Shown: positions 8,284 to 15,116, counted from the stretch's first letter. The stretch is DNA of 22,096 bases from W11650 sp963550755 (GCA_963550755.1 CAUVDV010000021.1:1-22096); one strand, 5' to 3'. A program made the numbers and translations. The notes: generated from the letters alone by a model not told the origin.

Positions 8284-8436
8284 GTCCGAAAGCCCTGCCA
8301 TGCGGCAAAGCAGGGAGCGTGCTTGCACGCGGAATGGCTTTGCCATATGGCAGGGCCGCTACATGAGCGATTGGCCTGCTGCGCAGGGCAATGCGAATGT
8401 AAGCGGAGATTGCGGAGCAATCTGCTTTCGGACAAA
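8281..8436. repeat. 156-nt cloverleaf-like inverted-repeat element (structured RNA or miniature mobile element candidate)
   Basis: A perfect 13-nt closing inverted repeat, TTTGTCCGAAAGC (8281-8293) with GCTTTCGGACAAA (8424-8436), encloses three consecutive hairpin arms. Arm 1 is 8292-8356: GCCCTGCCAT with ATGGCAGGGC, then GGCAAAGC with GCTTTGCC, then GCGTGC-TT-GCACGC at the tip. Arm 2 is 8357-8405: CGCTACAT with ATGTAAGCG (one bulge) and an inner GC-rich stem. Arm 3 is 8407-8423: AGATTGC-GGA-GCAATCT. Nearly every base is paired, no coding frame is convincing, and the block lies between two convergent transcription units. No target-site duplication is obvious. Identity unknown. Confidence 0.6.
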
Positions 8437-8500
8437 TCAATAAAGGCAGCTCATGCGGCAAAGCTGCAGGCATGCGCGCATGCAGAGCAGCTTTGACACC
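8437..8500. repeat. Second GC-rich hairpin sharing a word with the cloverleaf
   Basis: AAAGCTGC (8460-8467) pairs with GCAGCTTT (8487-8494) around the palindrome GCATGC-GC-GCATGC (8470-8483). The 13-nt word CATGCGGCAAAGC occurs here (8452-8464) and in the cloverleaf (8299-8311), which links the two elements. It lies just beyond the stop codon of the minus-strand AlbA_2 gene and could also act in its 3' end formation, although no T run follows on that strand. Confidence 0.5.
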
Positions 8501-8503
8501 ATA

Positions 8504-9799
8504 TTAATCTATTGTATAATATTTGTTTTTGCCTCTGCCGATGGTTTTGATCAATCCAAGCTCTCTCATCTGCTTGGCAACAGTAAATGTACGGGTCTTT
8601 TTAAGGCCAAGCAGCTGACTGATTTCTTTCTCTGTAATCTGACCAGCCGTCTTGATATAATCAAGTACTTTTTGCATTTGCGGAGTAATCTCCGGTACGG
8701 TATCGGCTTTGGCAGCAGATACAGCGTTCCTGTTTGGAAGTATTATTTTGAAGGTATGGGTAGTTACTTCGATTTCAGGCTGCTTTGGGCAATCGGCATA
8801 CAGATTAAATATTCTGCGAATACCGGTGCCATAGCTTTCAATCAGGCGCAGACGATAAAAAACTTCGGCAAGATTTTTGTTTCTTGGCTGAGAAATACCA
8901 GAACGAATGTCATCGGGAGAAAGGCCGGGCAGAAGCCCCCCAAGCGAAATGAATTCTATTTTATAATCGGTAATATTGATGATTATGCTGCCGCTGAAGC
9001 TATAGTCCCGATGGACAAGAGCGTTAAGCAGCGCCTCACGGATGGCTTCTTCCGGATAATCCTGCTTATCGGTTCGTACTATGCCTTTGATGACAGAAAT
9101 TGTTTTGTTACACAGAGCCAGATAGTTTATAGTGTTTGTAAATTGCTGAAATACAGAACCGCCGAATTCTTTGCTATCTCGGAACACCGTGCAGGCATCG
9201 TCGCTAAATACTGCAATTTTGGTTGTATGAACACATTGGTCGGAAAGAAGCAATGCAAGGTTGGTGTAAATGTCATCATTTTTATACGTAATACCAAGTG
9301 CTTTGTATTTTTCTGGACTGAATTCCACACCATAAAGTTGAAATGTCTTTGCTGTAGCTTCAAATGTCAGCTCTTGATTGAGCGAACGATTTTCCTCAAA
9401 AATGCCGCCGTCACTTTCCTTAATCATTTGACGAATTTGCTCTGGAGAAGCCGGCACACTGGATGTGCCCTGGTGCATAAAAACGTCGCTTGGTTTCAAG
9501 CCTTTTTCTTTGAGGTAGTAAGGCTTATTAGTTCCTTCGCTTACAGTAATCCGCACCACTTTGTTATCTTGGATTGTAAAACGTACAAAGATAGTGACAT
9601 CCGGCATGATAGCGTCACGGATGCCATTCGTAATTCGGGTATATTCTTTATCGACATCAGTGAGGCCTACAGCAGTTCCATTGTTATCGATTCCTACATA
9701 TATAATGCCTCCGTCCGTATTGGCAAAAGCAATTACTTCTTTATAGATTTCCTCAGTAAACTGAGATTTGAATTCAATAGTCTCGGTTTCAAAATTCAT
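8504..9799 (-). CDS. AlbA_2 (Schlafen-like) domain protein with GHKL-type ATP-binding region and C-terminal winged helix
   Basis: Putative ATP-binding transcriptional regulator; biochemical role unknown. The N-terminal AlbA_2 domain (about residues 1-120) has the hallmark E-F-K (9-11) and FANTDGGIIYVGID (25-38). A central HATPase-like domain carries LLNALVHRDY (257-266) with N259 and HRD 263-265, and ESYGTGIRRI (321-330). A C-terminal winged helix-turn-helix (about 371-431) has TEKEISQLLGL and a wing ending KNKYYTI. AAAGGAG lies 8 nt before the ATG. The gene is monocistronic with its own consensus promoter. One 60-nt sample inside it is 35% GC against 53% in a permease sample, suggesting acquisition. 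The 457-codon antisense frame across it is a shadow. Confidence 0.9.
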   Translation of the reverse strand: MNFETETIEFKSQFTEEIYKEVIAFANTDGGIIYVGIDNNGTAVGLTDVDKEYTRITNGIRDAIMPDVTIFVRFTIQDNKVVRITVSEGTNKPYYLKEKGLKPSDVFMHQGTSSVPASPEQIRQMIKESDGGIFEENRSLNQELTFEATAKTFQLYGVEFSPEKYKALGITYKNDDIYTNLALLLSDQCVHTTKIAVFSDDACTVFRDSKEFGGSVFQQFTNTINYLALCNKTISVIKGIVRTDKQDYPEEAIREALLNALVHRDYSFSGSIIINITDYKIEFISLGGLLPGLSPDDIRSGISQPRNKNLAEVFYRLRLIESYGTGIRRIFNLYADCPKQPEIEVTTHTFKIILPNRNAVSAAKADTVPEITPQMQKVLDYIKTAGQITEKEISQLLGLKKTRTFTVAKQMRELGLIKTIGRGKNKYYTID

Positions 9800-9830
9800 C
9801 GGCGAATCTCCTTTCAGTCATTCTAACTAT

Positions 9831-9858
9831 ATTATACTCACATAATTCGCTCTGTCAA
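9831..9858 (-). promoter_or_regulatory. Consensus sigma-A promoter of the AlbA_2 gene
   Basis: Read on the minus strand: TTGACA (9858-9853), 16-nt spacer, TATAAT (9836-9831). Both hexamers match the consensus perfectly, and the -10 lies about 30 nt from the start codon. A 16-bp palindrome borders it upstream and may add regulation. Confidence 0.85.
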
Positions 9859-9861
9859 TCA

Positions 9862-9894
9862 TAAAAGCGAATATTCACTGAATATTCGCTTTTA
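9862..9894. terminator. 16-bp perfect hairpin between the DUF4097 unit and the AlbA_2 promoter (terminator and/or operator)
   Basis: TAAAAGCGAATATTCA (9862-9877) pairs perfectly with TGAATATTCGCTTTTA (9879-9894) around one central base. It lies 13 nt after the stop codon of the minus-strand gene ending at 9908, so it is a plausible terminator for that unit with a short TTTT tail. Its edge is 4 nt from the -35 box of the AlbA_2 promoter, and GCGAAT words recur in that promoter spacer and leader, so it may also be an operator. Confidence 0.6.
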
Positions 9895-9907
9895 CTTAAA
9901 ATTCTCA

Positions 9908-11065
9908 TTACTCCACCCAAATACTGCTTCCGCTGGCCGGGCGGGCCTCCTCCAAAATCGCCGGTTCTACTTGTTTGGGGGCGGGACGCGGTGCGCTGCC
10001 AAAATAATTTTCCGCTTTTAAAGCATCCAGATCCGCTTTTTCCGGCGCCAGCAGACGGATATCGCCGCCGGTAGAAAAAAAGGAAAAGGCGGGATTTTCT
10101 ATCGCCGGTATGGAAAAATAGCTGCTGACGCTGCCTTGTGCCGAAGTCATAACCGAAACCGAATTTTCCGCCAAGTAAGCGGTGATATTACCGGTCAGCG
10201 TGTAGATATTCAAGGATTCCGGTAAGTTTGCCAAAAACAGTGTGATATCGCCGACATTGCTTTGGGCGGTGGCGGCGCTTAGCCCTTTTTCCAGCAGAAT
10301 AACGCTGTTGCCGAAAGTGTTTAAAACATATAGAGTGTCTAAGGAATCGGTAAAGTTTAAATAGGCATTGCCCAGATTAGAAAATAAATCCAGACTTTTG
10401 ACTGGCGCTTTGGCCGTGACCGAAACATTGCCTAAGTCGGCGTCCAGCGAGATCAGCCGTTTAGGAGTAGAAAATACCAAATCAATATTTCCCATCAAAG
10501 ACGACAGCACATAGTCATCGCTGTTTTCATACAAAACCGCTTGATTGATCTCCAGCAGCGAAGTAGCTAAAGATAAGGACTGCAGATGAAAACCGGTGGG
10601 CAGGTGAATTGTCACTGAGCCGCGGTAAATGCCGTCTGAAGTGATCGTGGCAATCGGTAGGCTGCTTTGCTGTCTGGCCTTAGTGGTCGCGGTAATTTGC
10701 AGCAAATCATCGGCTAAAAAAGCCTTAAAGTTAATATCATATTCTGGGGAATTCGGATGCCGGTAGTCGTAAACGACCAGAATATCGGCGCGATCCTCTT
10801 CCACAAAAGAAACGGTCTCAATATCAACGGTAATGCCGATTTTGGGAACGGCCGGAAAAGTCAGTTCCTGGTGCCGGGTGCGGATTCCTTTGGTGAACTT
10901 AAGCTGGGGCAGGGGAATGCTGCCGTAGATTTCTGAATTTTGCCAATATTCTGACCAGGTTAAATCATTTTGCCTCAGGAAAGTAAAAAACAGTATGCCG
11001 GAAATCACTAAAAACCCGGAAAAAAGGCAAAGAAAAAATAAAAACAGGGGTTTAACGTTTTTCAT
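9908..11065 (-). CDS. Membrane-anchored DUF4097-like beta-repeat protein
   Basis: Hypothetical extracytoplasmic protein of 385 residues. An N-terminal hydrophobic segment (about 6-30) acts as signal anchor. The rest is beta-rich, with recurring short strands of the form S-x-x-G-x-I/V-x-L-x-x (for example SSLMGNIDLVF, ADLGNVSVTA, SNLGNAYLNF, SNVGDITLFL, LTGNITAYL, STGGDIRLL), as in DUF4097/putative-adhesin beta-helix-like proteins. The C-terminus is Pro/Ala/Glu-rich. Its start overlaps the end of the upstream membrane gene by 14 bp, so the two are translationally coupled. In Firmicutes such genes often accompany a DUF1700 protein and a PadR regulator; no PadR is present here. Function unknown. 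Confidence 0.75.
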   Translation of the reverse strand: MKNVKPLFLFFLCLFSGFLVISGILFFTFLRQNDLTWSEYWQNSEIYGSIPLPQLKFTKGIRTRHQELTFPAVPKIGITVDIETVSFVEEDRADILVVYDYRHPNSPEYDINFKAFLADDLLQITATTKARQQSSLPIATITSDGIYRGSVTIHLPTGFHLQSLSLATSLLEINQAVLYENSDDYVLSSLMGNIDLVFSTPKRLISLDADLGNVSVTAKAPVKSLDLFSNLGNAYLNFTDSLDTLYVLNTFGNSVILLEKGLSAATAQSNVGDITLFLANLPESLNIYTLTGNITAYLAENSVSVMTSAQGSVSSYFSIPAIENPAFSFFSTGGDIRLLAPEKADLDALKAENYFGSAPRPAPKQVEPAILEEARPASGSSIWVE

Positions 11066-11411
11066 CGGCTATCCTCCTGACAAAGCTTTGATTCCAGCGG
11101 TAATATTTTTTGGTCAGTGTCAGAAAAGCCGGGATCACTAACGACATCAGCAGCAAAAGCAGGCCGCCAAGGCCAAGCAAAAAGAAAATATAAGTAAATA
11201 AAATCAGGGAATTATCATACAAGGCGGCGGGGATAGCGCTTAGGCGTAAGGTGGTCAAATGGCTGATCAAAAGAAAAACACCGCCCAAAATACCGGAAAT
11301 TCCGAAAAAAACCAACACAAAAATAGCCAGCCATACCAATCCAAAGGGAATCAGCAGCAAGGCATTTAAAAACACGGATAAAAATAAATGAAAATAATTT
11401 ACCTGATTCAT
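11052..11411 (-). CDS. Small polytopic membrane protein (DUF1700-like membrane part), partner of the DUF4097-like protein
   Basis: A 119-residue hydrophobic protein with about three membrane segments (around 8-35, 36-52 and 68-95) and a basic C-terminal tail (KKYYRWNQSFVRRIADEKR). Size, composition and its coupling to a DUF4097-like gene resemble the membrane portion of DUF1700 proteins, but the N-terminal helical domain usual in that family is absent. A GGGGAG ribosome binding site lies only 3 nt from the ATG, so the start is less certain. The family call is tentative; that it is a real gene is supported by the 14-bp overlap with its neighbour. Confidence 0.7.
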   Translation of the reverse strand: MNQVNYFHLFLSVFLNALLLIPFGLVWLAIFVLVFFGISGILGGVFLLISHLTTLRLSAIPAALYDNSLILFTYIFFLLGLGGLLLLLMSLVIPAFLTLTKKYYRWNQSFVRRIADEKR

Positions 11412-11491
11412 ATGCTCCCCTAAAAAAACTATTTTGGCAAATATGGGAAAATTAGTTTTTCAACGTTTCTGTCAAAAAGTTCCGTTTTTTT

Positions 11492-11735
11492 GCCGGACAT
11501 TCGGTTAGTCGTTAAATAAAAAAGACGGTTCTGGTGAACGGAGAAAAGTTAAGCATTCCGCTTTCCCATGTTAAAAGGCTTTGCCTGAGCATTCTGTGAG
11601 TTGTTAAGTAAAAAGTTCCAGGAAACATGGAAAAGTTAAGCATTCCGCTTTTCCATGTTAAAAGATTCTGTCCGGCATTTTATGAGGCGCTAAGTAAAAA
11701 AATTTCAGGAAACATGGAAAAGCTGAATTTATTAC
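11492..11735. repeat. Three diverged tandem copies of an ~87-nt hairpin-bearing repeat
   Basis: Units begin near 11492, 11583 and 11670. Units 1 and 2 share a 35-nt core (11543-11577 and 11630-11664) with one mismatch, 87 nt apart. Units 2 and 3 share a stretch with GTAAAAA and CAGGAAACATGGAAAAG. In unit 2, AACATGGAAAAG (11624-11635) pairs perfectly with CTTTTCCATGTT (11648-11659); unit 1 has a decayed left arm and unit 3 has lost its right arm. A possible older fragment (AAAAAGTTCCG) precedes unit 1. No coding frame is convincing. Confidence 0.75.
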
Positions 11736-11915
11736 AATTTTAACAAAAAAACTTTAAAAATCAAGCGAAATCAGCTTAGAAAATGATTAGGAATAAAAAA
11801 TGTGTAATCCGGCGAAAACAGTGAGTTTTTTATGAGAATAAGCAACAGCAGCGGAGAATGATTAAAAATTGCTGTGAGAATTAAGCGAATTTTTATAGAA
11901 ATGCTGTTAGGGCTA

Positions 11916-11924
11916 TGATATACT
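11916..11924 (+). promoter_or_regulatory. Candidate extended -10 promoter for ccdA-tlpA
   Basis: TGATATACT is a good extended -10 element, and the same nonamer precedes asnS (20035-20043). No -35 hexamer is evident at the usual distance. Use of this site would give a leader of about 250 nt to the ccdA start. Confidence 0.4.
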
Positions 11925-12123
11925 AAAGCCATTCCCTGAATGAGCTGCCGCATTCCTTTGACGGTCATGGCACAGGGAGCGATTGGTCAATCAAATCTAT
12001 AACAATGAAGAAAAATAGCAAAATTAAGAAAAGAAATTAGTTTAGGCAAGGCGTTTATCATTTTTTGATGAGTGGAGAATGGGGCGTTAAGCTCATAAAG
12101 ATGAATGCTGGCTCTGCCTTTAA

Positions 12124-12156
12124 AGGCAAGCTTTCCGGTATTCCAGCAGCTTGCCT
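12124..12156 (+). other. Leader hairpin before ccdA
   Basis: AGGCAAGCT (12124-12132) pairs perfectly with AGCTTGCCT (12148-12156). The left arm overlaps the palindrome TGCCTTTAAAGGCA (12115-12128), so two alternative pairings exist. The structure ends 16 nt before the ccdA Shine-Dalgarno sequence. Confidence 0.35.
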
Positions 12157-12184
12157 AAGCTGTGAAAATTTAAGGAGAAAGATT

Positions 12185-12898
12185 ATGAATCAGGCGATCA
12201 ATACCAGCGCGGTTTTTTTAGGCGGTTTGCTTTCTTTTTTCTCGCCTTGCATCTTGCCGGTGCTGCCGGTTTATATCGGCATTTTATCGGATGAGAGCGG
12301 GCAGGGCAAAAGTATGGCGCTTGGCCGGTTAAAAATCCAAAGGGGTAAATTGATAAAAACAATTTTATTTGTACTGGGTATTTCGGTGACCTTTTTGACT
12401 TTGGGCTTCGGCGCCGGGGCGCTGGGCCAGCTTTTGCGGGGGAAATATTTTTACCCGATTGCCGGCGGCATCGTGGTCCTGCTGGGGCTTCATCAAACCG
12501 GGATCTTGAAGCTGAACTTTTTGGAGCGGGAAAGGAAAGTGACACTCAAAAAGAGCTTTAGCAATGAATATTTGTCGGCTTTTCTGCTGGGACTTTTGTT
12601 TAGCTTTGGCTGGACGCCCTGTATCGGGCCGATTATGTTTTCGGTGCTGGCCCTGTCCTCCGCCGGCGGGCAGGAAATTCGGTCGGTGCTTTTGATGTTG
12701 ATTTACGCAGCGGGAATGATGATTCCCTTCTTTTTCATCTCGGTTTTTTCCGATATTTTTCTGGGAAAAATCAGCGGCCTGCGCAAGCACTTACCATTAT
12801 TGAAAAAGTTGGGCGGCATCCTCATCATTTTTATGGGGATCCTCTTGATGAGCAACGGGTTAAATCAAATCACGGCTTATTTGCAAAGATGGTTTTAA
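12185..12898 (+). CDS. ccdA: CcdA-type thiol-disulfide electron transporter
   Basis: Integral membrane protein of 237 residues that carries reducing equivalents from cytoplasmic thioredoxin across the membrane to extracytoplasmic thioredoxin-like proteins. Both redox cysteines are in their family motifs: SPCILPVLP (C22) in the first membrane segment and GWTPCIGP (C146) in the fourth. About six hydrophobic segments are seen, the usual number. AGGAG (12173-12177) lies 7 nt before ATG 12185; the longer frame from 12065 would add 40 residues without a ribosome binding site and is rejected. The TlpA-like lipoprotein downstream is the likely electron acceptor. A small hairpin (12946-12952 with 12961-12967) follows the gene without a T run. 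Confidence 0.95.
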   Translation: MNQAINTSAVFLGGLLSFFSPCILPVLPVYIGILSDESGQGKSMALGRLKIQRGKLIKTILFVLGISVTFLTLGFGAGALGQLLRGKYFYPIAGGIVVLLGLHQTGILKLNFLERERKVTLKKSFSNEYLSAFLLGLLFSFGWTPCIGPIMFSVLALSSAGGQEIRSVLLMLIYAAGMMIPFFFISVFSDIFLGKISGLRKHLPLLKKLGGILIIFMGILLMSNGLNQITAYLQRWF

Positions 12899-13118
12899 CT
12901 CCGGCTAAAAGGCGCGGAAAACTGCTCTGCCGCGAGGTGCTGTCCAGCGAAAGAATAGCTTTTCGCTAAGCTTGACTTGCCGGCGAAACTTGCCGCGCAT
13001 CGTTAAGGAAAAAGCGGTTCTGCTCAGCAGGAAAAAAAGCGAAAACGGCCATAGGAAAATTACCAAAAGTGGAGTTTGCAAACTTGCATTTATATTTAGA
13101 CAGAAAGGAAGCAATAGT

Positions 13119-13739
13119 ATGAAAAAAACATGGTTAAAATATTTTAGTATTTTGCTGGCGGTTATCCTGTTTTCAGGGTGCGGCGGTCAAGCTGGACAAG
13201 AGCAGGCAGCAGAGCAAAACAGCGGACAGGAAAAAACAGCCAAGCCCAGTGCGGCGGAGCAAGAAGCCGATCAGCAGGAAAAGGCCAAGGAGAAAAGCAG
13301 CGCGGCTAAAAATAAGGGCGTAACCGCGCCGGATTTTACCTTAAAGGATAGGGACGGCAATGAGGTTTCGCTCAGCAGCCTGCAGGGAAAAAAGGTGTAT
13401 TTAAAGTTTTGGGCATCGTGGTGCCCGCCCTGCCGTAAGAGTATGCCGTCCTTAGGGGAACTGGCGGCGGAAGAAAGGGATTTTGAGATTTATACGATTG
13501 TTGCCCCGAACTTCAGCGGCGAAAAGTCAATTGAGGACTTTAACAGCTGGTACGATGAGCAGGGCTATTCCAAGGAGATTCCGGTTCTTTTTGATGAAAC
13601 CGGGGAAGTAATGCAGGCTTACCAGATCAGCGCTTTTCCGACCAATGCTTTTATCGGCAGCGACGGCGTTTTAGTGTCGCTGATGGCCGGAGCAACCGAA
13701 AAAGAATTCATCAAAGAAAAAATGGAAAGCATTCAGTAG
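13119..13739 (+). CDS. TlpA/ResA-like thioredoxin-fold lipoprotein
   Basis: Extracytoplasmic membrane-tethered thiol-disulfide oxidoreductase, 206 residues. The lipobox FSGC places the acylated Cys at 21. A Gln/Glu/Ala/Lys-rich tether of about 45 residues follows. The AhpC/TSA-Redoxin domain begins at APDFTLKDRDGNEVSLSSL and has the active site W101-C-P-P-C105, then the cis-Pro region ISAFPTNAFIGSDG. AGGAAG (13106-13111) is 7 nt upstream of ATG 13119; a longer frame from 12972 would bury the signal peptide and is rejected. Placed 220 nt after ccdA, it presumably receives electrons from CcdA; downstream targets (for example oxidised surface or spore-coat proteins) are not indicated. Symbol not assigned because TlpA, ResA and StoA cannot be separated here. 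Confidence 0.93.
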   Translation: MKKTWLKYFSILLAVILFSGCGGQAGQEQAAEQNSGQEKTAKPSAAEQEADQQEKAKEKSSAAKNKGVTAPDFTLKDRDGNEVSLSSLQGKKVYLKFWASWCPPCRKSMPSLGELAAEERDFEIYTIVAPNFSGEKSIEDFNSWYDEQGYSKEIPVLFDETGEVMQAYQISAFPTNAFIGSDGVLVSLMAGATEKEFIKEKMESIQ

Positions 13740-13848
13740 CGCAAACGATAAAAAGAGTGGCTGCAAAAAAGAGTTTTTACCGAAATCTGGCATTGGTACA
13801 AATACAGCCAATTTTTAAAAATAAAAATCGGCGGAAAGGATGGATAAG

Positions 13849-14949
13849 ATGAAACGATATTTGGCATTGGCGCTGGCGTGGGTGCTGTTGACCGGCTGCA
13901 CTTCCATGGAACTGCCGCAGGAGAAAGACAGGACTTTGCCGCCGCAGGAAACAGCGGAAAACAAACAGTCAGGGGAAATCAGCCAGTCTGAAAAAAATTC
14001 CCAATCGCAAGATAAACCGGCGGAACAAACGGAACAGACAGAGCGGGAAAAAGCGGAAAACCCGGAAGAATCCGAGCGGCCGGGCATACCGGAAAAGACA
14101 GAGGAAGCGCCGCAGCCGGATGAAGCGGCCCAGGAAGAAGGGACCAAACCGGAAGAAGCGACGGCCGAAAAGAACAGCGAACCGGTTAAAAACACCGGCC
14201 CGGAGATAGTTAATCAATTCACCAATCAAGCGGAATATAACCCGGATATCAACATCGAAGAACTAAGCACCGAAGCGCAGTCTTGGAGCTTTAAGCGGAA
14301 TAAAGAGCATTTGCCGGTCACCGGCTATTATCAGCTGGATTTGGCCAAGTACGGCGCATATTATTTGGGCAATACCGAGGAAAAGGTAGTTTATCTGACC
14401 TTTGACGAGGGCTATGAAAACGGCTTTACACCGGCGATTTTAGATACCTTAAAAGAAAAACAAATCAAAGCGGCCTTTTTTATCACCGGTTCTTATTTAA
14501 AGCATAGTCCGGAGTTGGTCAAAAGAATGAAAGAAGAAGGCCATGTCGTCGGCAATCACTCGCAGACACATCCGGATTTTACGACCCAGACCGATGAGCA
14601 GGTGATTGATGAAGTTAGTCAGGTCGCGGCCAAGTTTAAGGAAGTGGTCGGCACGGAAATGGATCCTTTCTTTCGTTTCCCCAGCGGCCGGTACAGCGAA
14701 AGAGATTTATACATTGTGCGCAAATTAGGCTTTCGCAGTATTTTTTGGAGCATGGCGTATAAGGATTGGGATACCAAAGAGCAGCCGGGGAAGGACTACG
14801 CCTATCAGCATGTCATGGATAATTACCATCCCGGCGCCGTTATCCTGCTGCATGCCGTCAGCAGCTCTAATACCGAAGCGCTGGCTGATATCATTACCGG
14901 CTTAGATGAAGCCGGCTACCGCTTTGGCAGCCTATATGAACTGGAATAA
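13849..14949 (+). CDS. pdaA: PdaA-like polysaccharide deacetylase (delta-lactam-biosynthetic de-N-acetylase type), lipoprotein
   Basis: Peptidoglycan deacetylase of the NodB/CE4 fold, 366 residues. Motifs: TFDEGYENGFTP (D186, E187), metal histidines in NHSQTH (H237, H241), RFPSGRYSE (about 275), and LLHAVSSSNTEAL (H335). The TFD-x-GYENG form and the block from YLTFD to the C-terminus closely resemble Bacillus PdaA, which makes muramic-delta-lactam for spore cortex. Differences: a lipobox LTGC (C17) and a very long Glu/Pro/Gln/Lys-rich tether (about 18-125), making it some 100 residues longer than PdaA. GGAAAGGA ends directly at ATG 13840, so ATG 13849 (8 nt spacing) is the chosen start. It lies 109 nt after the TlpA-like gene and is followed by a terminator. 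Confidence 0.9.
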   Translation: MKRYLALALAWVLLTGCTSMELPQEKDRTLPPQETAENKQSGEISQSEKNSQSQDKPAEQTEQTEREKAENPEESERPGIPEKTEEAPQPDEAAQEEGTKPEEATAEKNSEPVKNTGPEIVNQFTNQAEYNPDINIEELSTEAQSWSFKRNKEHLPVTGYYQLDLAKYGAYYLGNTEEKVVYLTFDEGYENGFTPAILDTLKEKQIKAAFFITGSYLKHSPELVKRMKEEGHVVGNHSQTHPDFTTQTDEQVIDEVSQVAAKFKEVVGTEMDPFFRFPSGRYSERDLYIVRKLGFRSIFWSMAYKDWDTKEQPGKDYAYQHVMDNYHPGAVILLHAVSSSNTEALADIITGLDEAGYRFGSLYELE

Positions 14950-15075
14950 AGGCAAAAAGTCGAAAGATCCGGCGAGGGGAGTGGCGGTAAAAGGATTTAT
15001 CTGCTCTTATTGTGAGGGTCAAACACTTTTACCATAGCATACCTGAAAATAAATATGGCGAAAATAGAAATGGTT

Positions 15076-15116
15076 AACTGTTTCCTTGGTATCACCGGGG
15101 AGGCAGTTATTTTTTT
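15076..15116 (+). terminator. Rho-independent terminator of the ccdA-tlpA-pdaA side, overlapping the end of the convergent gene
   Basis: The left arm (15076-15087) pairs with the right arm (15097-15108) over 12 bp with four G-U pairs and a 9-nt loop, followed by an A and a run of seven T residues. The right arm and T run overlap the stop codon and last codons of the minus-strand gene ending at 15107. Upstream (14986-15033) an 8-nt inverted repeat GGTAAAAG/CTTTTACC encloses a 32-nt loop of unknown meaning. Confidence 0.7.

Larger units (their letters stand above)
11412..12184. other. Long intergenic region between the divergent DUF4097-like and ccdA units
   Basis: About 770 nt without a supportable gene. 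It contains the tandem repeats, an AT-rich imperfect hairpin just upstream of the minus-strand unit (about 11420-11459), a candidate extended -10 promoter for ccdA, and a leader hairpin before the ccdA ribosome binding site. The longest open frames here lack ribosome binding sites. Confidence 0.55.

Noticed and set aside
8281..8436. tRNA or insertion sequence as explanation for the cloverleaf
   Set aside because: At 156 nt with a 13-bp closing stem and no anticodon or T-loop signature it is not a tRNA; no transposase frame and no clear target-site duplication are present.
8453..9826. 457-codon open frame on the plus strand, antisense to the AlbA_2 gene
   Set aside because: It mirrors the real minus-strand gene, begins inside a palindromic repeat with no ribosome binding site, and its translation has no family features and many Phe/Cys/Ile runs typical of antisense frames.
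11492..11735. CRISPR array
   Set aside because: The repeats are only about three, diverged along their whole length and directly tandem; there are no unique spacers and no cas genes.
12065..12184. Longer N-terminus for ccdA starting at 12065
   Set aside because: No ribosome binding site at 12065, whereas AGGAG sits 7 nt before 12185 and the protein then begins right before the conserved first membrane segment.
13969..14229. Minus-strand frames (86 and 126 codons) within the pdaA tether
   Set aside because: They are shadows of the Glu/Lys-rich linker codons, giving Phe/Arg- or Ser/Cys-rich translations without start signals.
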